From: Nocardioides sp. T2.26MG-1
Lineage (GTDB): Bacteria > Actinomycetota > Actinomycetes > Propionibacteriales > Nocardioidaceae
Length of the DNA: 40,554 nt
Assembly: GCF_950101795.1 (NCBI RefSeq)
Contig: NZ_CATNLZ010000033.1
Location: 387,824 to 428,377, forward strand
Direction: 5' to 3'
Part shown: positions 32,767-39,751 of the stretch, piece by piece
Layout of the letters: each line of letters starts with the position of its first letter
Position numbering within the stretch: the first letter of the stretch is position 1
Position numbers and translations under genes: made by a program
Notes under the pieces: generated by a model
Told to the model about the DNA's origin: nothing
Seen by the model: only the letters and a program-made list of their open reading frames with translations
Databases searched by the model: none

Positions 32767-33947
32767 CACGCCAGCTCCTTGTGGATGCGTCCGTCGAGCG
32801 TACCGAGCGGCTCGCCCGAGCCGCCCCAGCGTCCGGCGATGATCTCGGCGGCGATGCTGATCGCGGTCTCCTCCGGGGTCCGGGCGCCGAGGTCGAGGCC
32901 GATCGGGCTGGCGAGGCGGGCGAGCTCGTCGTCGGTCAGGCCCGCCTCGCGCAGCCGGGCCAGGCGGTCGTCGTGGGTGCGGCGCGAGCCCATGGCCCCG
33001 ACGTACGCCACCTCGGGCAGCCGCAGGGCCACCTGGAGGAGCGGGACGTCGAACTTCGGGTCGTGGGTCAGCACGGTCACGACCGTGCGACCGTCGACGC
33101 GGCCGGCCTCCGCCTCGGCGGCGAGGTAGCGGTGCGGCCAGTCGACGACGACCTCGTCGGCCTCGGGGAAGCGGCTGGTGGTCGCGAACACGGGCCGCGC
33201 GTCGCAGACGGTCACGTGGTAGCCGAGGAAGCTGCCGACCCGGGCGACCGCGGCCGCGAAGTCGATCGCGCCGAACACCAGCATCCGCGGCTTGGGCGCG
33301 AACGCCCACACGAACACCCGCATCCCCTCGCCCCGCCGCTCGCCGTCCGGCCCGTAGGTCAGCGTCGCGTTGTGCCCGGCCGCCAGCAGCCCCAGGGCGT
33401 CGTCGTGGACGGCGTCGTCGGCCCGGGCGGAGCCGAGGCTTGCGGTAGTCCCTGACGTACGGGCCCCATGGGAGCGCTCCCCAGGGGCCCGTTCGTCAGG
33501 GACTACCGTCTCCGGGCGCACCAGGAGGCGGCGGCCGAGCCAGGCGGGGTCGGGGTGCTCGATGACCGTCGCGAGGGCGACGGGGCGGCCGGCCTCGATG
33601 TCGGCGGCGATGTCCTCGAGCTCGGGGAAGGTCTCCCGGTCGACCTTCTCGACCCAGACGTCGAGGATCCCGCCGCAGGTGAGCCCGACCGCGAACGCGT
33701 CGTCGTCGGAGACGCCGTACCGCTCCAGGACGGGTACGCCGGAGGCCACGACGGACTGCGCCAGGTCGTAGACCGCGCCCTCGACGCAGCCGCCGGACAC
33801 CGACCCGACCGCGGTCCCGTCGGGGCCGACCAGCATCGAGGCACCCGGCGGCCGGGGCGCGGACTGGAACGTCGCGACCACGGTGCCGACGCCGACGGTC
33901 TCCCCGGCCCGCCACCACCCGAGCAGCTCGGTCAGCACGTCACGCAC
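32766..33947 (-). CDS. XdhC/CoxI-family Moco maturation protein, with in-frame palindromic insert
   Basis: A 393-aa XdhC-family chaperone that binds the molybdenum cofactor and helps sulfurate and insert it into the large subunit. The XdhC/CoxI N-terminal domain (1-~140) contains APRPPGASMLVGPDGTAVGSVSGGCVEGAVYD (30-61) with the conserved Cys54, plus GLTCGGILDVWVE (88-100, Cys91). The C-terminal Rossmann domain (~213-370) has MLVFGAIDFAAAVARVG and TVCDARPVFAT, then VLTHDPKFDVPLL and GAMGSRRTHDDRLARL. Between the domains, residues 148-168 (VVPDERAP...TSGTT) come from palindromic repeat copy B. GTG start; 8-nt overlap with the VWA gene. Confidence 0.9.
   Translation of the reverse strand: MRDVLTELLGWWRAGETVGVGTVVATFQSAPRPPGASMLVGPDGTAVGSVSGGCVEGAVYDLAQSVVASGVPVLERYGVSDDDAFAVGLTCGGILDVWVEKVDRETFPELEDIAADIEAGRPVALATVIEHPDPAWLGRRLLVRPETVVPDERAPGERSHGARTSGTTASLGSARADDAVHDDALGLLAAGHNATLTYGPDGERRGEGMRVFVWAFAPKPRMLVFGAIDFAAAVARVGSFLGYHVTVCDARPVFATTSRFPEADEVVVDWPHRYLAAEAEAGRVDGRTVVTVLTHDPKFDVPLLQVALRLPEVAYVGAMGSRRTHDDRLARLREAGLTDDELARLASPIGLDLGARTPEETAISIAAEIIAGRWGGSGEPLGTLDGRIHKELA
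33443..33508. repeat. Palindromic repeat element, copy B (inside xdhC)
   Basis: 25-nt arms (33443-33467 and 33484-33508; CGGTAGTCCCTGACG... ) with a single T-T mismatch, and a 12-bp perfect palindrome GGGAGCGCTCCC (33470-33481) at the centre. The whole 66 bp is nearly self-complementary. It is read through in xdhC in the only frame without stops. Confidence 0.92.
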
Positions 33948-35052
33948 GGGACACCACCTCCGCGAGCTCGGCGAACGTCGCCAGCGAGTGACCGGCGAGG
34001 AAGTCGTCGCAGTGCGGCAGCGCCGCGACCACGCCCTGCTGGACCGGCTCGTAGCCGGTCTTGCCGCGGTGCGGGTTGACCCACACGACGCGGTGGGCGA
34101 TCCGGCGCAGCCGGGCCATCTGCTCGCCGAGCAGGGCCGGGTCGCCGCGCTCCCAGCCGTCGCTGAACACCACGACGACGGCGCCGCGGGCCATCCCGCG
34201 CTGCCCCCACCGGTCGAGGAAGAACCGCAGCGTCTCGCCGAGCCGGGTGCCGCCGGACCAGTCCGGCACGGTCTCGCCGGCCGCCACCAGCGCGCGCTCG
34301 GGGTCGCGCAGCCGCATCGCCCGGGTCAGGTGGGTGAGCCGGGTGCCGACGGTGAACGTCTCGACCACGCCGCCGCCCTCGCGCCCGACCTGGGTGAACC
34401 GGTGCGCCAGGCGCAGCAGCGCGTCGGCGTACCCGCTCATCGAGCCCGACACGTCGACGAGCAGCACCACCCGCCGCGGCCGCACGCCCCGCCGCCGCCA
34501 CGCGATGTCGGCCGGCTCGCCCATCCGGCGCAGCGAGGCGCGCAGCGTGCGGGAGGCGTCGACGTCGCCGCGGTGCCACGCCTGGTGCCGGGCGGTACGC
34601 CGGACCGGCGGGCGCGGGCGCAGGGTCACGAACAGGCCCGCGAGCCGGTGCTTCTCGGCCGCGCTGAGCGAGGAAACGTCGCGCTGGCGCAGCACCTCGG
34701 TCTCGCTGGCCCGCGCCCGGAGCACCTCGTCGTCGGGCGTCCCGCCGGCGCCGGACGACTCCTCCAGCGGCAGCCCGGCGAACGGCGCGGTCGGCTGGGC
34801 CGGGCGTGGCCGGGGCAGCCCGTCGCGGGCCTCGAAGTAGGCGTGGAAGACCTGGTCGTAGCGCTCGAGGTCGTCGGGGCCGGCGCACAGCGTGGCCCGG
34901 CCCGCGAGATAGGTCGCGCGCCGGTCGTCGACCCCGAGCACGGCCGCGGCCTCCACGAACCCCTGGGCGCGGTCGTGGGTCACCGGTACGCCGGCGGCCC
35001 GCAGCGCCCGGGCGAAGCCCAGCAAGATCTCGTCCGGCTGGCGCTCGGTCAT
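33940..35052 (-). CDS. coxE: VWA-domain protein, CoxE-like
   Basis: A 370-aa protein of the CoxE family. The C-terminal von Willebrand A domain begins PRRVVLLVDVSGSMSGYAD, with the MIDAS motif DVSGSMS at 200-206, and continues with VVEFTVGTRLT-like and VVVFSDGWERGDP segments. The N-terminal half is helical, with a low-complexity Arg/Pro-rich middle. CoxE acts with the MoxR-type AAA+ ATPase CoxD in activating the Mo-Cu or Mo site of CO dehydrogenase; the same pairing is inferred here. ATG overlaps the moxR stop by 4 nt. Confidence 0.9.
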   Translation of the reverse strand: MTERQPDEILLGFARALRAAGVPVTHDRAQGFVEAAAVLGVDDRRATYLAGRATLCAGPDDLERYDQVFHAYFEARDGLPRPRPAQPTAPFAGLPLEESSGAGGTPDDEVLRARASETEVLRQRDVSSLSAAEKHRLAGLFVTLRPRPPVRRTARHQAWHRGDVDASRTLRASLRRMGEPADIAWRRRGVRPRRVVLLVDVSGSMSGYADALLRLAHRFTQVGREGGGVVETFTVGTRLTHLTRAMRLRDPERALVAAGETVPDWSGGTRLGETLRFFLDRWGQRGMARGAVVVVFSDGWERGDPALLGEQMARLRRIAHRVVWVNPHRGKTGYEPVQQGVVAALPHCDDFLAGHSLATFAELAEVVSRA

Positions 35053-35924
35053 GCCCGCAGCATCTGGTCCAGGGCGTGCCGCACCCGGTCGGCGTCCTCG
35101 CGGTACTTCACGAGCGCGCCGAGCGTCGCGGACGCGGACGCCAGGTCGATCTCGGCGGTGCCGAGGTGGTGCAGCGCGCGGGCCCAGTCGAGTGTCTCCG
35201 CGACGCCGGGCGGCTTCTGCAGGTCGTCGCGCGCCCGCAGCTGCTGGACGAGCCCGACGACCTGGCGGCGCAGCGTCTCGGACACCTCGGGTGCGCGCGA
35301 GCGCAGGATCGCGACCTCGCGGTCGAGGCCCGGGTGGTCGATCCAGTGGTAGAGGCAGCGCCGCTTGAGCGCGTCGTGCAGCTCACGGGTGCGGTTGGAG
35401 GTGAGCACCACGAACGGCGGGATGGCCGCGCGGACGGTGCCGAGCTCGGGGATCGAGACCTGGTACGTCGAGAGCACCTCGAGCAGGAACGCCTCGAACT
35501 CGTCGTCGGCGCGGTCGACCTCGTCGACGAGCAGCACGGCCGGGCTCTCCTGGAGCGCCCGCAGCACCGGCCGGGCGAGCAGGAAGCGAGCGTCGTACAG
35601 GCTCTTCTCGGCCTCCTCGGCGTCGGCCCCGGCGCCCGCGGCCTCCAGCGCCCGCAGGTGCAGGATCTGGCGCGGGAAGTCCCAGTCGTAGAGCGCCTGC
35701 GTCGCGTCGATGCCCTCGTAGCACTGCAGCCGCACCAGCGGCAGCCCCAGGCTCTCGGCGATCGCCTCGGCGAGCGCGGTCTTGCCGGTGCCCGGCTCGC
35801 CCTCGAGCAGCAGCGGCCGCTGCATGCGCAGCGCCAGGTAGGTCACGGTCGCGAGCGCGTCGTCGCTGAGGTAGCCGGTCGCGCCCAGCCGGGCGGCGAC
35901 GTCAGCGGGGGACGCGAGCTCCAT
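35049..35924 (-). CDS. coxD: MoxR-family AAA+ ATPase, CoxD-like
   Basis: A 291-aa MoxR-type AAA+ ATPase that remodels or activates a client protein, here most likely the Mo-hydroxylase. Walker A GEPGTGKT is at 42-49, Walker B LLVDEVDRAD near 130-139, sensor 1 VLTSNRTREL near 173-182, and the arginine-finger region LKRRCLYHW near 187-195. First gene of the moxR-coxE-xdhC-cupin operon, with all neighbours overlapping. ATG 35924 is set by TAGCCT 6 nt upstream. Confidence 0.93.
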   Translation of the reverse strand: MELASPADVAARLGATGYLSDDALATVTYLALRMQRPLLLEGEPGTGKTALAEAIAESLGLPLVRLQCYEGIDATQALYDWDFPRQILHLRALEAAGAGADAEEAEKSLYDARFLLARPVLRALQESPAVLLVDEVDRADDEFEAFLLEVLSTYQVSIPELGTVRAAIPPFVVLTSNRTRELHDALKRRCLYHWIDHPGLDREVAILRSRAPEVSETLRRQVVGLVQQLRARDDLQKPPGVAETLDWARALHHLGTAEIDLASASATLGALVKYREDADRVRHALDQMLRA

Positions 35925-35930
35925 GGACCA

Positions 35931-35936
35931 AGGCTA
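35931..35936 (-). promoter_or_regulatory. -10 box of leaderless moxR operon
   Basis: TAGCCT on the minus strand, 6 nt before the moxR ATG at 35924. No ribosome binding site. Confidence 0.55.
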
Positions 35937-35946
35937 CGGGGGCGGG

Positions 35947-35963
35947 TGTTGGCCCGGGGTTGG
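35947..35963 (-). promoter_or_regulatory. CCAACC/CCAACA direct repeats, 11 bp apart, moxR promoter
   Basis: On the minus strand CCAACC (35963-35958) and CCAACA (35952-35947) are 11 bp apart, with the nearer copy 10 nt from the -10 box. The sequence GGACCAACC is identical to that upstream of coxS, which suggests a shared activator. Confidence 0.5.
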
Positions 35964-36001
35964 TCCGCGGACCCGGCTCCCGGGCGGGCCGTCGCCGCGG
36001 A

Positions 36002-36559
36002 TCAGGCCTGCGGCCGGTCGACGTCCGCTCCGGTGGCCAGGTCGCCGCACTCGACGAGCTCCACCTCGTGGGTGGCGAGGTAGTCGCGCGCGCCACGGTC
36101 GCCGGCGGCGAGCCCGCCCGCGCCGGCCCAGTGGTCGCGCCCGATCACGACCGGGTGCCCGGCCCGTCCGGCGTACGCGGCGCGGCGCAGCGTGCGCGCG
36201 TCGGGCGGCGGGTCGAGGAGACGGCGTACGACGGCCGCGGAGACGTCCGGCAGGTCGACGAGCGTGACCACCACGGCATCGGCGTCGGTGCCGGCGGCCG
36301 CGGCGAACCCGGCCCGCAGCGAGGCCGACATCCCTTCGGCCCAGTCGGCCGCCACGACCGCGCTCGCGCCGGTGCCCTCGATCAGCGGGAGCGCCTCCTC
36401 GGCCGCCGCGCCGAACACCACGCTCACCTGCGCGCAGCCGCCGTCGGCGAGCGCCCGCACCCCGCGGACCAGCCAGGGCTCGCCGTCCTCGGCGCGCACC
36501 AGCGCCTTCGGCATCCCCATCCGGGTGCCGGCACCGGCGGCGAGCAGCAGTCCGTGCAC
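36002..36559 (-). CDS. MobA-like NTP transferase (molybdenum cofactor modification)
   Basis: A 185-aa nucleotidyltransferase of the MobA/MocA type. The nucleotide-binding start LLAAGAGTRMGMPKALV (4-20) is the LAAGxGxRMGxxK signature, and VVVTLVDLPDVSAAVVRRLL (~97-116) holds the D-x-P segment for metal binding. Such enzymes attach CMP to molybdopterin to make the dinucleotide cofactor that CoxL-type enzymes require (MocA/CoxF role, inferred from context). GTG 36559 is chosen so that the protein begins directly at MHGLLLAAG. It starts 17 bp after the sigma-partner gene and may be transcribed with it or from its own promoter. Confidence 0.85.
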   Translation of the reverse strand: MHGLLLAAGAGTRMGMPKALVRAEDGEPWLVRGVRALADGGCAQVSVVFGAAAEEALPLIEGTGASAVVAADWAEGMSASLRAGFAAAAGTDADAVVVTLVDLPDVSAAVVRRLLDPPPDARTLRRAAYAGRAGHPVVIGRDHWAGAGGLAAGDRGARDYLATHEVELVECGDLATGADVDRPQA

Positions 36560-36576
36560 CGGCCCAGGATCGCAGG

Positions 36577-37197
36577 TCAGCCGGGGAAGGCCTGCTGGTA
36601 GAGCGCGGCGAGGTCGCTGGAGTACGGCGCGCTCATCCCGCACACCGTCACCCGGTCGTCGGTCGCGGACACGAGGTAGCGGCCACCCTGCTCGAACGAC
36701 ACCGCGCCGATCAGCTGCTGGAGGTCGGCCGGTGGGGCCTGGATGCGGACCAGGTCGGTCGAGCCGCCGGCGTACCAGTGGTCGACGCTCAGCGTCACCA
36801 TCCCGTCGGCCACGGTGGTGACCGTCCCCTCGAACGCGACGCTCTGCTGGCCGATGACGTCGGCGTTGGGGACCATGCACTTCGCGGCGTAGGCCGCCGC
36901 GCTCGGCGCGTTCAGCTGGGTGACGGTCAGGGTCCGCTCGGCGGTCGGCGGCGCGGCCGGGTCGTCGTCGTGGCCCAGGACGGCGAACACGCCGGTCCCG
37001 GCGATGATCAGCACCGCGGCGGCGGCCACCAGCCAGGTGAGCGGTCCCCGGCCGCGGGTCCCGGTGGCACGGTTCTCGGTGGTGAGCTCGGTGCTCATGA
37101 CGTCCTCCAGGAGTCGGGCCACCCCCGTGGGGTCGGCCGGCGGCAGGGAGGCGGCAGGGTCGACCGCCCGCAGCCGGTCGCGGAGCTCGTCGCTCAT
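36577..37197 (-). CDS. Membrane protein, probable partner of ECF sigma factor
   Basis: A 206-aa protein with a short cytoplasmic N-terminus (MSDELRDRLRAVDPAAS...), one transmembrane segment (~53-73, PLTWLVAAAAVLIIAGTGVFAVLG) and a ~130-residue extracytoplasmic domain with Cys107 and Cys191 that could form a disulfide. Its start overlaps the sigma-factor stop by 4 nt, so an anti-sigma or sensor role is inferred. No zinc-binding anti-sigma HxxxCxxC motif is present. The extracytoplasmic part has no domain I recognise. Confidence 0.7.
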   Translation of the reverse strand: MSDELRDRLRAVDPAASLPPADPTGVARLLEDVMSTELTTENRATGTRGRGPLTWLVAAAAVLIIAGTGVFAVLGHDDDPAAPPTAERTLTVTQLNAPSAAAYAAKCMVPNADVIGQQSVAFEGTVTTVADGMVTLSVDHWYAGGSTDLVRIQAPPADLQQLIGAVSFEQGGRYLVSATDDRVTVCGMSAPYSSDLAALYQQAFPG

Positions 37198-37736
37198 GGC
37201 CCTCTCCCCTCTCTCGACTCCTCATGTCCGGCCGGCCGCCCGGTCTTACCGAGCTCGTCCTCCAGCTTCGCGCGGGCCCGGTGCAGCCGGACGCTCGCGG
37301 CGTTGGCGGTGATGCCCAGGACCACGGCGATCTCGGCGGGCTCCAGCTGCTCCCAGGCCCAGAGCCGGAGCAGGTCGGCGTCCTCCGGCCGCAGCCGGGC
37401 CAGCGCCTCGCGGACCCGGACGTCGCCGTCCGGCTCGGGCGCGGCCTCCCGCGGCGGGTCCACGGCCATGATCCGTGCGGCGACCCGCTCCTGGCGGCGG
37501 GCCGCCCGCTCGGCGTTGCGCAGGCAGTTGCGGGCCACGCCGTACGCCCACGGCAGCGGCTCGTCGGGCAGGTCCTCGACGCGCCGCCAGCACACGAGCA
37601 GCGTCTCGGCGAGCACGTCCTCGGCGGTCGCGGGGTCGGTACGGCGGGCCAGGAACCGGCGTAGCGGCTCGATCAGTCCCGGCGCGACCTCCTCGAAGCG
37701 GTCCCGTCGGCTCTCCACGTCTCCACCCTCACACAT
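37194..37736 (-). CDS. ECF-type RNA polymerase sigma factor
   Basis: A 180-aa ECF sigma factor. Region 2 spans ~17-80 (LIEPLRRFLARRTDPATAEDVLAETLLVCWRRVEDLPDEPLPWAYGVARNCLRN), with the expected AEDVLAETLLVCWR helix. Region 4 spans ~107-160 (EALARLRPEDADLLRLWAWEQLEPAEIAVVLGITANAASVRLHRARAKL), with the helix-turn-helix at LEPAEIAVVLGITANAASVRLHRAR. The start may be the ATG at 37736 or the GTG at 37718, which follows a GGTGGAG. Target genes are unknown; first gene of an operon with the membrane partner. Confidence 0.88.
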   Translation of the reverse strand: MCEGGDVESRRDRFEEVAPGLIEPLRRFLARRTDPATAEDVLAETLLVCWRRVEDLPDEPLPWAYGVARNCLRNAERAARRQERVAARIMAVDPPREAAPEPDGDVRVREALARLRPEDADLLRLWAWEQLEPAEIAVVLGITANAASVRLHRARAKLEDELGKTGRPAGHEESREGRGP

Positions 37737-37762
37737 CTCTGTCCGGCCGGTCCGTGCCGCCG

Positions 37763-37768
37763 TACCCT
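37763..37768 (+). promoter_or_regulatory. -10 box of leaderless TDT transporter gene
   Basis: TACCCT followed by 6 nt and the GTG at 37775. Confidence 0.45.
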
Positions 37769-37774
37769 GCCGAG

Positions 37775-38848
37775 GTGTCGACCACGCTCCCGCCCACCCT
37801 GGGCGACCGGATCCGTACCGGCGTCGAGGGCCTCGCCCCCGGCTACTTCGCCCTCGTGATGGCCAGCGGGATCCTCTCCGTGGGCATGCAGCTCCAGGGA
37901 CACCGCGCGCTGTCGCTGGCGCTGCTCGCGGTGTGCGGGGCCGCGTTCGTCCTGCTGCTGGCCCTGACGTCGTGGCGGTTCGTCTCCTACCGGGCGGCGA
38001 CCACCGACGACTTCCTGGACCCCCGGCGCGGCTTCGGGTTCTTCACGTTCGTCGCGGGCACCAACGTGCTGGGGGTGCGGCTCGGGCTCGAGGGGCACTA
38101 CACGATGACCGCGGTGCTGTTCGCCCTGGCCGGCACCGCCTGGCTGGTGCTGGGGTACGTCGTGCCGTGGACCGCCGTGCTCGGTCCGCAGCCGCGGCCG
38201 GTGGTCGCCCTCGCCAACGGCACCTGGTTCATCTGGACGGTGGCCACCCAGTCCGTGGCGACCGTCGCCGCCACCCTGGAGCCACAGGTGCAGACCGGCC
38301 GCGCGGCGCTCGCGCTGGTGGCGGTGGTGGCGTGGTCGGTGGGGGTGTTCCTGTACGCCGTGACCGGCGTCGTCGTGACCCTGCGGCTGATGCTCTACGA
38401 CTTCGGGCCCGAGGACCTCAACCCGCCGTACTGGGTGGCGATGGGCGCGCTGGCCATCACCGTGCTGGCCGGCGCCCGGATCGTGGAGATGGCCGACGCG
38501 CCGATGGTCGCCGTCACCCGGAGCCTGATCGCCGGGCTGGCGGTCGTCGCCTGGGCGTTCGCATCCTGGCTGATCCCGCCGCTGGTGGCCGCCGGGTGGT
38601 GGCGGCACGTGGTGCGCAAGATCCCGCTGCGGTACGACGCCACCTGGTGGAGCATCATCTTCCCGCTCGGGATGTACGCGGCCGCCGGCATCTACCTGGG
38701 CCGCGCCGACCACCTGCCGCTGGTGCACCGGATCGCGGCCGTCGAGCTGTGGGTCGCGTTCGCGGCCGCGGTGGCGGTGTTCGTCGCGATGGTCGTGCAC
38801 GTGGACCGCACCGTCCGGCGGCGTCCGCCGGACGGTGCGGTCGGGTGA
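37775..38848 (+). CDS. TDT-family transporter (tellurite-resistance/dicarboxylate/SLAC1 type)
   Basis: A 357-aa membrane protein of the TDT family (TehA, Mae1 and SLAC1 relatives), with about 10 membrane segments. The first begins FALVMASGILSVGMQLQGH (~24-42); later ones include FFTFVAGTNVLGVRL, VLFALAGTAWLVLGYVVPW, NGTWFIWTVATQSVATVAATL, WWSIIFPLGMYAAAGIYLG and AVELWVAFAAAVAVFVAMVVH. Family members transport anions, tellurite, malate or sulfite; the substrate here is unknown. GTG start selected by the -10 spacing and by VSTTLPPTLGDRIRTGVEGLAPGYFA. It converges on the hemerythrin gene. Confidence 0.85.
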   Translation: MSTTLPPTLGDRIRTGVEGLAPGYFALVMASGILSVGMQLQGHRALSLALLAVCGAAFVLLLALTSWRFVSYRAATTDDFLDPRRGFGFFTFVAGTNVLGVRLGLEGHYTMTAVLFALAGTAWLVLGYVVPWTAVLGPQPRPVVALANGTWFIWTVATQSVATVAATLEPQVQTGRAALALVAVVAWSVGVFLYAVTGVVVTLRLMLYDFGPEDLNPPYWVAMGALAITVLAGARIVEMADAPMVAVTRSLIAGLAVVAWAFASWLIPPLVAAGWWRHVVRKIPLRYDATWWSIIFPLGMYAAAGIYLGRADHLPLVHRIAAVELWVAFAAAVAVFVAMVVHVDRTVRRRPPDGAVG

Positions 38849-38866
38849 CCGGTGTGAGGCGGTCGC

Positions 38867-39691
38867 TCAGCTGCGGACGATCTGGAGCCGCCAGGCCTCG
38901 GGGCCGCGCTCGAGGTACTCGACACTGAGCACGCCGGGGTGCCGGCTCTCGAGCTGGGCGAGCAGCGGCAGCGGGTCGTGCGGGGCGACCAGCACCAGTC
39001 CGCTGCCCGGGCGTACCCCGTCGACGGCGCCGAAGACCGTGGCGTGCCGGATCGCATGCGGGATCGTGCGGACGTCGAGCTCCGGGTAGCCGGCGGCGTC
39101 GCTCTCGCCGCAGCCGCACCCGCCGTGCCCGTGGCCGTGGCCGGCCGCGGGAGCGGCGGCCGCGTGGTCGTGCCCGTCGTGGGCGTCGTGCGCGTCGTGC
39201 GCGTGGTGCTCGAGCTCCTCGTGCATGCCGTCGAGGAGCGCGGCGAGCGAGGCGTCCGCCGAGGTCGCGAGCAGCGGCACCAGCAGGTCGTTCTCCTTGC
39301 CGAGGTGGCTCTCGAAGACCGTGCGCAGCGAGCCGGCCACGACCGCGGCGGTCACCGCGTCGCCGGCCCGGCCGAGCTGGTCGACGAGGTCGAGCAGCAG
39401 CTGGTGCTCGGTGATCATCGCGGTGACCAGCAGCGAAGCGGTCGGCTGTGCGGCGGCCGTCGGGTAGAGCGCGGCCTCCTCGGCCAGCGCGTGCGGCACC
39501 AGGTCGGTGCGGCACCAGGTGAGCAGCTCCGCGCGGACCCTCTCGGCGTCGTCGGGGCGACCGGACCGGGCGGCCAGCGCCAGCTCGGCGACGTGGGTGG
39601 TCAGCGTGCCGGCCATCGCCGCGTGGTGGGCCACCATCGCCTCGGCCGCGCGGGCGTCCGCGGCGGTGGAGGCGACCATCAGGTCGTTCAT
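38867..39691 (-). CDS. Hemerythrin HHE-domain / DUF2249 fusion protein
   Basis: A 274-aa two-domain protein. The N-terminal hemerythrin-like four-helix domain (~10-155) shows putative diiron ligands HH (22-23), PHALAEE (66-72, His67 and Glu71), TEHQ (95-98, His96) and ESHLGKENDL (127-136, His129 and Glu133). A His/Asp-rich linker (161-189, repeated HDAH and GHGHG) ends in GCGCG. The C-terminal DUF2249 domain (~204-274) starts LDVRTIPHAIRHATVF. Related proteins cluster with nitric-oxide and denitrification genes and may sense or detoxify O2 or NO. The ATG has AGAGGAG 6 nt upstream. Divergent from the winged-helix regulator. Confidence 0.88.
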   Translation of the reverse strand: MNDLMVASTAADARAAEAMVAHHAAMAGTLTTHVAELALAARSGRPDDAERVRAELLTWCRTDLVPHALAEEAALYPTAAAQPTASLLVTAMITEHQLLLDLVDQLGRAGDAVTAAVVAGSLRTVFESHLGKENDLLVPLLATSADASLAALLDGMHEELEHHAHDAHDAHDGHDHAAAAPAAGHGHGHGGCGCGESDAAGYPELDVRTIPHAIRHATVFGAVDGVRPGSGLVLVAPHDPLPLLAQLESRHPGVLSVEYLERGPEAWRLQIVRS

Positions 39692-39727
39692 CGGGTGCTC
39701 CTCTGGGGATCGGATGTGCGTCGGTGA

Positions 39728-39733
39728 ACCATA
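39728..39733 (-). promoter_or_regulatory. -10 box of hemerythrin-DUF2249 gene
   Basis: TATGGT on the minus strand, giving a ~30-nt leader with an AGAGGAG ribosome binding site (complement of 39698-39704). The operator-like dyad at 39735-39748 lies directly upstream. Confidence 0.5.
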
Positions 39734-39734
39734 T

Positions 39735-39748
39735 TTACTACAGTAGAA
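39735..39748. promoter_or_regulatory. Operator-like dyad between divergent promoters
   Basis: TTACTACAGTAGAA is a dyad (TT-CTAC / GTAG-AA) that covers the rightward -10 box and abuts the leftward one, in an AT-rich island. It probably binds the adjacent regulator and controls both genes. Confidence 0.5.
39739..39744 (+). promoter_or_regulatory. -10 box of leaderless regulator gene
   Basis: TACAGT with 7 nt to the GTG at 39752. Confidence 0.5.
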
Positions 39749-39751
39749 CCC

